The notes under the pieces were generated by a model, which did no database searches, was not told where the DNA came from, and worked only from the letters and a program-made list of their open reading frames with translations. This document shows positions 41,907 through 52,790 of a stretch of 64,000 nt of DNA, in pieces (within the stretch, counting starts at the first letter, position 1; the number at the start of each line of letters is the position of its first letter). Origin of the DNA: Campanula takesimana (taxonomy: Eukaryota > Streptophyta > Magnoliopsida > Asterales > Campanulaceae); NCBI GenBank assembly GCA_026119855.1, contig JAOWBW010000305.1:1116001-1180000 (forward strand), given 5' to 3'. The position numbers and the translations under genes are program-made.

Positions 41907-44225
41907 GAGCCCCTCGGCGACGTGGATTGCGAGGCAAAACGCGTCGACGAAAGAAAGACAACCGCCGAGGACATCGACAAGAGAAAACAAAGACTCGATA
42001 AAGCAGGAATTTGAAATTACAAAGGATAGAAATGCGCTCCCTGTGTGAGCGACTTTTGCTGATGGTAGAGGTATGGTGATTTTAGTGGTTCACCATGGAC
42101 CAAAATTGGTGCGCGGTGCGGCATATTCTGATGCGCTGTGCGGCTTGTTGATTCTGGTGCGCGATGCGGCATATTCTGATGCGCTGTGCGGCTTGTTGAT
42201 TCTGGTGCGCGGTGCGGCATATTCTGATGCGCTGTGCGGCACCTGTTGATTCTGGTACTCTGTGCGGTACCTGGTGCTCTGTGCGGCACCTGTTGATTCT
42301 GGTACTCTGTGCGGTACCTGGTGCTCTGTGCGGCACCTGTTGATTCTGGTACTCTGTGCGGTACCTGGTGCTCTGTGCGGCACCTGTTGATTCTGGTACT
42401 CTGTGCGGCACCTGCTGATTCTGGTGCTCTGTGCGGTACCTGGTGCTCTGTGCGGCACCTGTTGATTCTGGTACTCTGTGCGGCACCTGCTGATTCTGGT
42501 GCTCTGTGCGGTACCTGGTGCTCTATGCGGCACCTGTTGATTCTGGTACTCTGTGCGGTACCTGGTGCTCTGTGCGGCACCTGTTGATTCTGGTACTCTG
42601 TGCGGCACCTGCTGATTCTGGTGCTCTGTGCGGCACCTGGTGCTCTGTGCGGCACCTGTTATGTGTATGCTTTGCAGATATATGTGCTTGTGCAAGAAGA
42701 TGCATGAAGAGAGAAATTGTGCTCGTGGTGTGATGAGATTTTGGAACACCCTTGCAATGAGAGAGAAGTAAGAATGTAAAGAGTGATCTTGTGTGCGGTG
42801 TGATTTTGAGGAAAGCGTCGGATGTATTCATACCTTCACTTACCATTGCCGCTTGAGTGGAGATGGATTCCTAATGTCCGCGGAGGATGCTTTGATGGAG
42901 AATGTCCATTCTTTAGATGTTGATGAGAGAATGCCCTTGATGTTGGGTTGGCGAGATGGTACTCTGGATGATGGGTTGGTCGTGCTAAAAGGCTGCCTAC
43001 GTATCCCTTGAAGAGAATCAGACCAGCGTAGTTCAAGGATGATGGAGAACGCTGGAGGAGAGGCTAGGAGCAAAGCAAAGTAAAGCACATAATTTTGCAC
43101 ATAGAAGGAGAAAGAAAAAGAAAAATCTTTTTTTTTTTTTTTTTTTTTTTAGATTAGAAAGGAAAGAATATGCACACATGTGAGGAAAAGATTTTTTTTA
43201 GTTCGTGGGTGAACCATTTTAACTATTGTGTGCTTGTGAAGCCAACCCAAGATCAAGTCATGTTCAGTCGAAGTCCGGATTGCCTCGTTTGAATTATGTT
43301 GTCGCCGGTGTGCCCAACGAAGATTGATGTCTAGCCCAAGAGATTTGTCGATTATGGGGCTTCAAAAGGATTTTGATGCCGAGATGAGGGGTGGTTGATT
43401 GTAAAGCCCCTAGAATGCCTTTGATGCCAAATTTTGAGGGACTTGCATAGCTCCAAGATAAATCAGCTCTTGGCCCAGTCGAGTAAATCGCCCTTTGTTG
43501 TTGTAGTGAGCAATCCCCAAGAGGAGATCGTTGATGCCAAGCTTCGAGAGATTGCAAAGCCCCAAGTGTCGTGGGCTTGTAGATGGCGGGATGTGAAGAC
43601 CTTTCATTGTAAAGCCCCAAATTATCTCGTGATTGGCTCGGCATTGAGAGCGGATGTACCGTTTGGTAAAATTCTTGATAGAGATCTCCTTCTTGCTCTT
43701 ACTGGGGAGATGAATGGCCTCATTGTGGTTGATACCCAAATGGCTGAGGGCTTATGTCAAAGGATGCAGTAATGTCTTGCGGTGCCGTCGAGGTCGCGGA
43801 GGATAAGGTCTTGGCGTGATAAAGTCTCAAATGAGTATGCTTGCTTGACTCTTCTTGAGTTGAACTAATGACGGATCTTCGGATGCAACTAGTGCTGTGG
43901 CCCAACTTTATCTGAGCTGCACCTTGTGCTTTTGATCTTGGAGAAGGGGGTGCTGAATTGCAGAAACATTGGGATTGGCCGTAGCATTTCCCGCTATAAC
44001 CTTGTTTTGATTAGAGTTTAGCATATTGAATCTTTTTCCTTTTCTCTAAGACTTCCTTCAAAATCTCGCTGTGAGTTCTAACAAAAATCATCAACTTCAT
44101 TCATAACATCGGAGTCTTCATTTAAAACCAAGAGGCCTTTGACTTGAAGTGTTGAGAGACCCTTTGAAACTTGATCCCTTTCATGGAGACTACTCCCAAA
44201 TTGCGTTGCTCGAGTATTGTTGCCC
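41907..44225 (-). other. F1 internal 3' region, non-coding
   Basis: This is the reverse counterpart of 613-2557, with about 105 bp near 43870-43970 that the other copy lacks. It holds the 48-bp minisatellite (42105-42662), the ACGTAGGCAGCC box (42991-43006) and a T-run at 43131-43150. Short ORFs on both strands at 43410-43772 match those at 965-1327 and resemble no known protein. Confidence 0.7.
42105..42662 (-). repeat. 48-bp minisatellite near the F1 3' end
   Basis: About a dozen units of 47-48 bp, each with GTGCGGCACCTGTTGATTCT-type phrases; the first three differ (GCGGCATATTCTGATGCGC). The unit of 48 is a multiple of three, so long Arg/His/Pro/Gln-rich ORFs run through by chance in several frames. 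Confidence 0.9.
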
Positions 44226-45856
44226 AAAAGACTGTCGGTCGCGAAGCCCTAATACTGCCCTTTGCTTGAATTACTGTAATGCCGTAGCCTAAAAGATTGT
44301 AGATTGTGAAGCCCGTTGAGACCTTCGGTGCCGAATTGAGGAAGCTTCCAATGTTGCACATGACTTGGCTGGGGATACTGCTGGGGAGTTAATTGCTCTT
44401 TGCCGAGGGAGCCTTTAAGACTTGACCGTAGCCCCTAGAGTGCCATCATTGATTTCGAGAAAGGTCCACCCTTGATTGGGGAAACGAGCACGGGCACACA
44501 TGACAAGAGGGCTTTTTGACATCCCTTTTGAGGGACTTTGAGGATAGTTTCACACATCTTTCTTGAGCATAGCCCCTAGGGCGTATTGATTGCCAAATGA
44601 AGCAAAAGAATCCCTTGTTCTTGAGTCACATAGTCCCTAGGGCGTCACCATTTGTTGAGAAAAGCAAGAGTGACCCATCCTCGTGCGAGGGAACAAACAT
44701 GAGAGGACATGGCAAGAGCTACTCCATTTCTCAGGAGTCTTTCGGCGTACTTTAGAAGCACATACTTGAAGAAGCTTTGAAAACTGAGACACATGTTGTT
44801 GCTATTTGCTGCCCAAGCCCATTGACTAGCTATGGGTTATTTGTGCAACCTCGTGCCCTTTTGTGATGGGCTCGTTCTCGGATGGGTCTTGGTTACCACG
44901 GGCCTTCTTTTCATGAACCCAAGAATGCACACTGCTGGAGAATGATACCAATAACCCAAGACAACCTTTGATGGTGCCATATCTTGTCGAGCTTTTTGCA
45001 ATCCCAAAGTTGACTCGGTGGGGAATTGACTTGCTGAGGAGATCCAATGTAGAGCTCGTGTAGTTGTCTTCTTTAGAGGCCAGAGATCTCCATTTCTCTT
45101 TCCCTTCTCTCTCTCACTCTCTCATTTTTTTTATGACGCACCCTGTTTTTTGCCTAGACCGCCCTTTCGGGTTTTCAATCTAGCGGGCATCTCTTTTGCG
45201 TCTTTTTTTTTTACTCGATTAATGAGGAAGTGTGCATTGACTCTAGCTGAGGATGAGAGACATGTGATTTTGCGGTGAAAACCTTTTGTCACTAAAGATG
45301 AGTGACATTGACTCGACTAGGGAAGTGTCCCTAGTATTGACATGTATTTTTTTTTATTGAATTGAATGACTCACGAAGGGAAGTAAGTCATTAAGAGAGA
45401 AGAGAAGGAAAGCCCCAATTTGATTGCAAGAAATTGGGAGTATGCAGAAAGAATAGAAGTCCTTAGACTCGACAAGGAACGCGAAATGATTCCAAATCTA
45501 AGAAAGTTGTTCAATCTTTTTGGTGATTAATTCATTGGCAAACGAATCGTACAAAGATGTCTTTACAAGTTCGAGATGAAGGCCGATCACCATAACGCGC
45601 TAGGGCTAAACATATCTTCTTTCTTGCATGAGACCGGACCCGCAGGTTGCCTACGTTCCTCCAGTGTAGAGGCTCAGGTCACCGTAGTTCTTGTGAACTC
45701 TCCATTCTTCGTGATGAATTGTTGCCTCGTCCTTCGTTGGTGGATGATGATCTTGATGTGAACTTCTTTGATTGAGGGGGATTTTTTTTTTTTTTTTTTT
45801 TTTTTTTGTGTGCTCTAACTTTTGCCTAGGTTGATTTGATGGTTTCAACCTAGCGA

Positions 45857-45889
<33 letters not shown>

Positions 45890-46255
45890 TCCCCCTTTGA
45901 AAACTTTGCTTGACTTCTTCATGATTGTTGCTCCACCTTGTTTGTCTTGGCTTCGTCGTTGATGTTGGCGTCGATGTTTAGCCCCTAGGCGTTCAAGTGA
46001 TGGCCTTGTTCTAAAACTTGTTTAGACATTTTTTCATCATTTTGCCAAGAATTAGATCGAACAACTTGACAGAGTGTATAACGACAAGAACGACATTTAT
46101 TTGATAAGAAGACTCGACACTTAACATGGGACGAGAGAAAATATTAATGCACACAAAAGAGGACTTTTGACTTTTTTTTTTTTTTTATTCCTACTACTAG
46201 GTAGAGAAAGAGAAACGGAGATTGTTGTCGTCGTCCTCTTTGTTGAAGCCCCATT
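44226..46255 (-). other. F1 internal region between gag-like ORF and 3' region, non-coding
   Basis: Minus strand order: T/A homopolymer runs (46170, 45862-45887), a hairpin with a perfect 9-bp stem (45853-45826), the box GGAACGTAGGCAACC (45659-45644), a second hairpin with a GAAA loop (45183-45154), then degenerate non-coding sequence. No RT or other pol trace can be seen. Confidence 0.65.
45154..45183 (-). ncRNA. Predicted conserved hairpin, F1 copy
   Basis: Minus strand: arms CTAGATTG and CGGTCTAG, inner stem CCC-GAAA-GGG with a GNRA tetraloop. It is followed by GGCAAAAAACAGGGTGCG, as in F3 and F5. Confidence 0.6.
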
Positions 46256-46912
46256 TCAAAACCAAGCCACTTCTTTGATGAGTTGCTCTTCACCCACGGT
46301 AAATTCGCCGTTGTCGATCAAATCTTGGATGATGTTTCGGAGAAGGAAGCACCCTTCGGTAGTGTGGCCACTATGCTTGTGGTAGCCGCACCATTCACCA
46401 TGAGCATGATTTTTCAGTATCGCCTTCGGCTTGTACCCCTCCAAAGGTTTGATCTTCCCTCTTGCCACCAAAATTTCAAATGCCTCGGCTTGGGTTACTC
46501 CTTGGAGAGGAGTGAAAACTCGGTTGTTGGTGGTACCTTTGTAGCTTTTGAGGGTCGGGCCACTTGAGCATGCTTTATCATTGAACTTTGCTTTGCTGTC
46601 GGTGAGCTCTTGCAAATGGGCTTTGAGTTCGGAAACCTCTTCCTTGTGAATTCTTCTTTCATAATAAAGACGGGCCTTGAGTTCGGAAACCTCTTCTTTG
46701 TGAATCCTCTTGTCGATATCGAAACGGGCTTGCCACAAATTGTCTTTACGGCGGGCATCCTCGACAATCCTATCCATTTGTTCCCCCATTGATTTCATTA
46801 CGTTGAGTAACCCTTCGTTGGACACGAAATCATTTCCACCGTTGTTGTTGTTGCCGTTGGAAGCCATTGGACCTATTGGAAGAGCACGGTTGATCTTAGA
46901 TTGGCCCCACAA
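46256..46912 (-). CDS. F1 gag-like protein (about 218 residues)
   Basis: This open frame starts near the Met of MASNGNNNNGGN (46867; an upstream Met at 46912 is in the same frame). It has a charged coiled-coil (IHKEEVSELKA appears twice, residues about 70-105). Its C-terminal motif is CGYHKHSGHTTEGCFLLRNIIQDLIDNG, the zinc-knuckle-like CxYHxxxGHxTxxC of Tat/Ogre gag. It is short for Tat gag: the capsid domain is missing, so it is probably a remnant or a reduced gag. It may help package F1 RNA in particles made by a helper element; that is inference. Confidence 0.65.
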   Translation of the reverse strand: MWGQSKINRALPIGPMASNGNNNNGGNDFVSNEGLLNVMKSMGEQMDRIVEDARRKDNLWQARFDIDKRIHKEEVSELKARLYYERRIHKEEVSELKAHLQELTDSKAKFNDKACSSGPTLKSYKGTTNNRVFTPLQGVTQAEAFEILVARGKIKPLEGYKPKAILKNHAHGEWCGYHKHSGHTTEGCFLLRNIIQDLIDNGEFTVGEEQLIKEVAWF

Positions 46913-48078
46913 ACACCTTTTGGATAAAATGAATTAACCCACAAACAAAGAAAAAGACTCAACCACATAAGGAAAAACGACTCTTTTTTTTTTATTTACA
47001 AAGTCGGAAGGACGTGGTCCTTTTGGGGTTTCTAGGAAAATAGTGGAATCGTCACACTAGTATATAGACCTTCTCGCGGTCCCATATACTCATCGGATTC
47101 CACCACGCTTGTGAGACCTACATGTGTCGGGATTAAACTAAATTAATGTAGTAAATCATACATGCGGGGACGGATTTTTATTTTCGTCCAAAATAACCAC
47201 TTTTGGGGACGGAGTTTTATTTCGTCCATTGCAACAAGTTGGCATGTATGATTTGAAGACATTAGTTTAGAGAAATCTCGGTACATGATAACCGACTTGG
47301 TCACGGAGTGTTAGACCCTAGACTAGAATTGTGTGGCTTGTGCTCGGCTTGAATATGAGGCTCAAAGGTCACCCCCGGCATGTAGTCATGAACTACGCCA
47401 CGGGCTGAGGTTTACCGCTTCGAAAGAGCCAAGGTCGAGTGGAGCTTGAAACTTTCTAGGACGGGCCTCGACGGGTTTGGGGTTGGACTTGTGCGACTCG
47501 ATAGTGAGCAATTGATAAGAATATGTGCATGTAGTGTGAGGTCTAACATGTGACAAAACATTTTTTTTTTTTTTTCAAAAGAAATAAAAAAAACAAATAA
47601 GCACATAATTACAACTTTCGAATCACCCGTGTGACCGATAAAACAAACAGGAAATAAAACAAGTTCTGTGCAGGCCCGGTGCCCACACACTGTCAAAACC
47701 ATTCTGTTCTGTGCACTGTTCTATTTCTGGAAAATGACCAGAAGCGCGCGCATTAGGATGCCTACTCGGGAGGCGCGCGCGTTAGACAAAGAGGGGCAGA
47801 GGCGCCCGCATCTGGGTAACAACCTGTAAATCAGCGGGTTCAAGGGATTGCCTTGACCCTAAATAAAAATGCTTTCCCCTGCAGAATTTGTTAGCACAGA
47901 AACATGGAATGGAAGGACAAGAAGGAAGACGGGCGATTCTGGTAATTGGGGTCGGACGCGCGCGCTTTAGGCCAAGAAGGCCAGAGGCGCGCGCTTCCCA
48001 CCCTTTTTACCAGAATGCCCAGAAAACAGTAATAAGAACACCAAAAGTTAAGAACGCAAGTTTAACCCTCTAATCAGT
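46913..48078 (-). other. F1 5' internal region, mostly non-coding
   Basis: It lies between the PBS and the gag-like ORF. GCGCGC boxes occur in pairs (47740-47812 and 47953-48000). A T-run lies at 47563-47575. No protein is recognisable. Confidence 0.6.
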
Positions 48079-48096
48079 CCCCAGCAGAGTCGCCAC
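48079..48096 (-). promoter_or_regulatory. F1 primer-binding site
   Basis: On the minus strand GTGGCGACTCTGCTGGGG directly follows the LTR end TATCTACA. F5 has nearly the same site. I am not certain which tRNA is the primer; Tat/Ogre elements use non-initiator tRNAs with a 3' end of this type. Confidence 0.75.
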
Positions 48097-49393
48097 TGTA
48101 GATACCCCGGGGAACCACGGCTTGGCTAGAGCGGTGAATTATCCTAGGATGTCTAACTTGTTTTAGATTTGGTTAGAGTCGCCACCTATGTTTTTAAAGG
48201 AACATAAGAAAAACCTAGAAATAACCTAATTTATGTACAAAACCAGAGATTCGGGAGAGAAGGGTTCGGGGGTTAGGTGACGGAGTGGGAAGTACTTAAA
48301 CACCCACTCCGCCCCGCTTACGCGGGTCTTGCTACTATTGGTGTTCTAATATTTACATGTCCTTCAATTAATTAAATAGAAATGTGCTAACAATTGTGAT
48401 GAGAAGAAAAGAGGAAATAAAGGGGAAATAAAATAGAATTGTTTTATTTATTTAATGATAAAGATTACATGTAACAAGTAATGTTAAAGAATTACATTAA
48501 GAGATGAAGAGAAATTAACATGGTGAATTAAAGTTAAGATTAAAATGTAGGGAGATAACCTTAACTAACTTCAATATGTGAAGTAGTCATGTTGGTCATG
48601 TCCCATTAATGGGGATTGCATACATCAAGAAGAAGAAAACAAAGGAAGAAAATGGAGTTGTACCTTGAGAAAGAGGACTTGGAACCTTGACTTGAAAGTG
48701 TTGTTGTTGTAATGAAATTGTTGTAGAACAATTTGTGTAGAGTCTTGTTACTAAGAACTCTTGTTGGGAGAATTTGTGTATAATGTAGTTGGTGAATCAA
48801 GGTTGGAGTCCAAAAAGAAGTCCTTTTCCAAGGTAGAAGATGATGGTTTTTATAGGTAAAAAAGAGAGGGAAATGATGGAGGGAAATTGGTCATCCATGT
48901 GAAATGGAATGGGCCAATCACAAATAAGATTAATGAATAAAAGAAAAATAAAAGAAATAAAAGAAATCAAATAATAAATGAAAGAAATATTAGTTTTTGG
49001 GAAAAGACTTAGAATTTGGGATTGGGAGTTAATGAGAAAAGGGGGATGAATGTGGATGTAAAAAGATGGTTTTTGTGATCAAGAAAAGATGTTTGTAAAT
49101 AAGAAAAATGAGGGAAATAAGGTGCAATCCGTTACTGCCATATCGGACAGCGCGCGAGTCCCGCCTTTGGGACGGGAGGCGCGCGCGGCCCGTTAGCTGT
49201 GCCGGAAGCGCGCGATTCTAAAAATGACAGAAAGACAGAAATGACTCTAAAATTAATTCTGTTATGCAGTTTAGTCCAAAACTAACAGAATCAGTTACGA
49301 ACTTAACCGAAGTAACAGAAATTAATAAAAATAAGTTAAATAAATATACTATGTATGCAATCGGGGTGAGAGGTCCAAGGCGGGGTGTCTACA
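48097..49393 (-). repeat. F1 5' LTR (minus)
   Basis: TGTAGATACCCC at the left to GGGGTGTCTACA at the right; 1297 bp, the same length as its partner. GC boxes lie at about 49140-49217. Confidence 0.93.
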
Positions 49394-49884
49394 CCCCCCC
49401 AGGACCAAGGAATTAGACTCGCTGATCACGAGGACGTCGCGAGGGTTGAGCTTTTGGGGCAAGTGTATATTGGTGGGTTTACATTATATAAATGTGTAAC
49501 TCTTTTGGGGATAGTTGTACCACACTTTGACGTCACTAAGATTTGTATATTTTATTATTTTGTAGTGTGAGCTTATGGGGCTTACACTAGTTAATTGTTG
49601 TTGTTAAATTGTTTTCCAAAACCTTGTGTTATCATCTTTTGATATGAAATGAAATTTTTATCTCCGATATTTTGGTATTTTGATTAGTAAGTCGACGTCC
49701 ACCTCGCGCACTCCGGGCCCGCGGGTTCGGGGGTCGCGACAAAGTACATGAGTCATCAAAGTAAAAGTCTACTAATTTACACCTCATGCTAATATTTGCA
49801 CACCTCATTCTACCCAATTTTACTTACTGCGTAAGCCAACAAAAATGGGTGGGGCCCAAACCAACTCCTCATTCTCATATTAAT

Positions 49885-51038
49885 CCGTCCCATATTTTAC
49901 TTTATTTTCATTTCCATTTTTTTTCTCAATCCGCCCCAAAATGACGTGCTTAATTTCGGGATGTTACAATTGTAACACCCCGAAAAATTCTATTTCCATA
50001 AATATCAAAATAGTACAATTTACATTTCTGAAATACTATACAAAGCTTCACTATAATCTCAAATGCTTTATAAACTGCTCCGAATCAAATATCCCGTCTC
50101 GAACCTCGGTCAACTACAAAAGTCAAACTAGAGGGGGGTGAGCTGGGGGCTCAGTAAGAAAGGGGATACACAATATCACAGAGGCCAATGAAACACAATA
50201 TATCAAATAACACTGTCCATGAAATTATAAATATGGACATTCCAATAAGACTCATTTCACAATTCCAATTTCAATAAATCATATTTCACAGTCCGATGTC
50301 CTAATTATGTTCGGGTCCAGTGACTCAACCAAATTAACCGAATTGTTGGCCGCCCTCGACGGAGCCGGACCCAACACAAACACAATAACCGAGTCCACTG
50401 CTACCGTTACATAATTAGCTACATCGCAACTATTCCATATAACCAATCTCATATTTGAGAACCAATAACACATAAATCATGCTTTTCAAATAATCATAAC
50501 ATTAACCGAGCAAGTTCAATTCCAAAGCAATAATCAAATGGAAGAAGTGGCATTTGGAAGTGTTACTGACTTAACATTTAGGTTTCGGCATAAGAACAAA
50601 TGAATTACGTATCAATAAAATGGAGTACTACGATAAGACGAGTATAAAAAGAAATGACACGGAATCAATACTGCGTAGTCTCCCTTACTTAAAATGCTAA
50701 AAACCGGAACACCAAATAATTGTTGAACCCAATCAAAGTCACGCTCAGAGTAACAAACGTTTTCTTTCTCTCGCTGGATCCCCTTTTCCCATGTATTTAT
50801 TTTGCAAGGAAAGTACATGAGTCATCAGAGTAAAAGTCTACTAATTTACACCTCATGCTAATATTTGCACACCTCATTCTACCCAATTTTACTTACTGCG
50901 TAAGCCAACAAAAATGGGTGGGGCCCAAACCAACTCCTCATTCTCATATTAATCCGTCCCATATTTTACTTTATTTTCATTTCCATTTTTTTTTCTCAAT
51001 CCGCCCCAAAATGACGTGCTTAATTTCAGGATGTTACA
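49885..51038 (-). other. F6 LTR-AT-LTR junction and LTR B3
   Basis: B2 ends GATGTTACA (49968), then AT, then B3 starts TGTAACACC (49971). B3 runs to 51038 and carries a 50-odd-bp insertion (about 50541-50592) absent in B2 and in the A LTRs. The AT equals the two bases that sit between PPT and LTR in this family. Confidence 0.85.
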
Positions 51039-51177
51039 ATCTACCCTCCTTAAAAAGAATTCGTCCGCGAATTCTACTTAATTTTATAGCTCTCAATGAT
51101 CCTATACGAATACCCCAAGATCTTATCCCCGAGCTAGCTCACAAGCCTTAAGGTCGGGGTACCGCTCTGATACCAAC
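51039..51177 (-). other. F6 internal region 2 (139 bp)
   Basis: It is nearly identical to 37904-38042: PPT beside B3 and PBS (complement of GCTCTGATACCAAC, 51164-51177) beside A4. Confidence 0.85.
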
Positions 51178-52244
51178 TGTAACACCCCGAAAAATTCTAA
51201 ATTCCATAACTATCACAAATATCACAGTTTACATCTCTAAAATAATATACAAGATATCACTAATCAGCCCAAATGCTCTATAAACTGCTCTGCCCCAATC
51301 CTTTCATCCCGATCATCTCTTAACTGCGAAACTGAAACTGGAGGGGGGTGAGCTGGGGGGCTCAGTAAGAAAGGGGATACACAATATCACAGAAGCCAAT
51401 GGAACACAAACACCAAATAACACTGTCCATGAAATTATAAATATGGACATGCCAATAAGACTCGCATTTTCATAAACCGAATAACTGATCAATCATACTT
51501 TACAGTCCGATGTACTAATTATATTCAGGCCCAGTGACTCAACCAAATTAACCGAATTGTTGGCCGCCCTCGATGGAGCCAGACCCAACACAAACACAAT
51601 AACCGAGTCTACTGCGACCGTTACATAATTAGCTACATCGCAACTGTTCCATATAACAAATCTCATAATTGAGCATAATAACACATAAAGCATGCTTTTC
51701 AAATAATCATAACATTAACCGAGCAAGTTCAATTCCAAAGCAATTATCAAATGGGACCGAACAATCGATATACGTATCAATAAAATAGAGTACTTCGATA
51801 AGACGGGTATAAAAGAAATGACACGGAATCGATACTGCGTAGTCTCCCTTACCTCAAAATGCTAAAATCGGATAACCAAAATAATCCACAAATATGAAAC
51901 CTCGAACTCACGAAGCCACCCTTCAATTGTTTCGCACCATAAACTCATTTTTATGACTCTCTCTCCAATTCTCTGTACAAGCTTTAGAGTAATTGCTTAT
52001 ATACTAAATGATTAAAATGGTGAGTCATACTAACAAAGCCCATAAAATCCACCTCCTAGTTGAACCCATGCAAGCCACGTAAACATTTTGATAAGATTCA
52101 AATTTTCTGACCTTTCATACTAAGCAACAAAACGTGGCCCACTTTTGAAACTTACTATTTTACTAAATCCGTCCCACAACTCTTTATTTTATTTTTGATT
52201 TTCGGTCCGTCCCAAAACGTCGTGCTTAATTTCGGGATGTCACA
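51178..52244 (-). repeat. F6 LTR A4
   Basis: It is very close to A1 (same CTAAATTCC start, same length within one base), ends GGGATGTCACA and is followed by the target duplication GTCAT. Confidence 0.9.
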
Positions 52245-52559
52245 GTCATTGACTAGTATGCTTAGGAGTCAATTCATCATTTAGGGACGTAGCAATCAAT
52301 TGATAATAACAAGCAAGGTAATTTCAAGAGTAAGTGTATATTGCAAATAATGTCTCAAGTCTAGAGAGAAGAGAAGGAAAATGACTCTTTTATTTAGATA
52401 ACTTTACACATACATGTCCAAGTATGGACCTTTGTAAAAATAAAAAGACACAGTCTGAGACGGACTTTTGGTGAAAGTCTAGATCCTACGAGGCTGGAAG
52501 ACTCTTTTTTTTTTTTTTAGGGATGGGCTCCCATGAAGCACGATGATCCATTTTCTTCC

Positions 52560-52790
52560 TCAATTGTTGGAGAGATCATCGGCGGCATATTCCATGTCTT
52601 CTATGGGGAACTCGGGTTCCATGTCGTCGGGAAAGATGTCGCGAGGTCTCCATTTGGCTTGGCGTTGTAATTGCCGGATCCGTCTACTACTCATGAGTTG
52701 GGAGTTTGCTCTGGCCATCTCCTTTTGGTGATTTCCTTTCAAGGCGCGCAACCTTTGTGCATGACACTCGACGAGGGTACATACCTCCAT
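52560..52790 (-). CDS. F5 small coiled-coil ORF, probably a fragment
   Basis: It encodes 76 residues from the Met of MEVCTLVECH, and the frame stays open upstream for about 25 more codons (EARASEAQRRLHQ). The sequence is helical and charged and ends in an acidic tail (DDMEPEFPIEDMEYAADD). It may be a relic of a gag-proximal ORF of Tat elements. I cannot name it. Confidence 0.35.
   Translation of the reverse strand: MEVCTLVECHAQRLRALKGNHQKEMARANSQLMSSRRIRQLQRQAKWRPRDIFPDDMEPEFPIEDMEYAADDLSNN

Larger units (their letters stand above)
40610..49393 (-). mobile_element. F1 element, full length, with two 1297-bp LTRs (non-autonomous Tat-like)
   Basis: The 5' LTR (minus) is 48097-49393, the internal region 41907-48096 and the 3' LTR 40610-41906. 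The target duplication is CCCCC (40605-40609, 49394-49398); the uninterrupted site is the run of seven C at 58024-58030. The PBS TGGCGACTCTGCTGGGG is at 48095-48079 (complement). The interior carries a gag-like ORF but no protease, RT, RNase H or integrase. The LTRs show only about a dozen differences by eye, so insertion is recent. Confidence 0.92.
38839..49741 (+). mobile_element. Solo F7 LTR, itself interrupted by F1
   Basis: The LTR parts are 38839-40609 and 49399-49741, starting TGTCACGACCCG and ending GGGGGTCGCGACA. The target duplication AAGTA is at 38834-38838 and 49742-49746. There is no internal sequence, so intra-element recombination left a solo LTR. It is homologous to the F7 LTR at 56291-58383. 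Confidence 0.9.
38043..49968 (-). repeat. F6 LTR B2, interrupted by a solo F7 LTR
   Basis: The LTR parts are 38043-38838 and 49742-49968. It is of subtype B (CTATTTCC near the start). The intact site can be read in B3 (50812-50822) and in 63673-63683 as GGAAAGTACATGAG. It lacks the 50-odd-bp insertion present in B3. Confidence 0.88.
36838..52244 (-). mobile_element. F6 composite: LTR A - 139 bp - LTR B - AT - LTR B - 139 bp - LTR A
   Basis: A1 36838-37903, internal 37904-38042, B2 38043-49968 (with a nested F7 LTR), AT 49969-49970, B3 49971-51038, internal 51039-51177, A4 51178-52244. The target duplication GTCAT is at 36833-36837 and 52245-52249. The two outer LTRs (A) are alike and the two inner ones (B) are alike. 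Minus orientation follows from PBS and PPT. No protein-coding capacity. Confidence 0.85.

Noticed and set aside
42105..42662. Regularly repeated units resembling a CRISPR array.
   Set aside because: Units are directly tandem with no unique spacers, no cas genes are present, and the context is a plant retrotransposon.
42017..42749. Long minus-strand ORFs of 107-219 residues rich in HRAP and RINRC-like repeats.
   Set aside because: They are produced by the 48-bp minisatellite: 48 is a multiple of three, so several frames stay open together. No start context, domain or conservation supports a protein; the matching site in the other F1 copy has an unrelated array.
49964..49975. Perfect palindrome TTACAATTGTAA as a possible inverted-repeat transposon end.
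   Set aside because: It arises because two F6 LTRs, each with TGTAA/TTACA ends, are joined through AT; no third element is needed.
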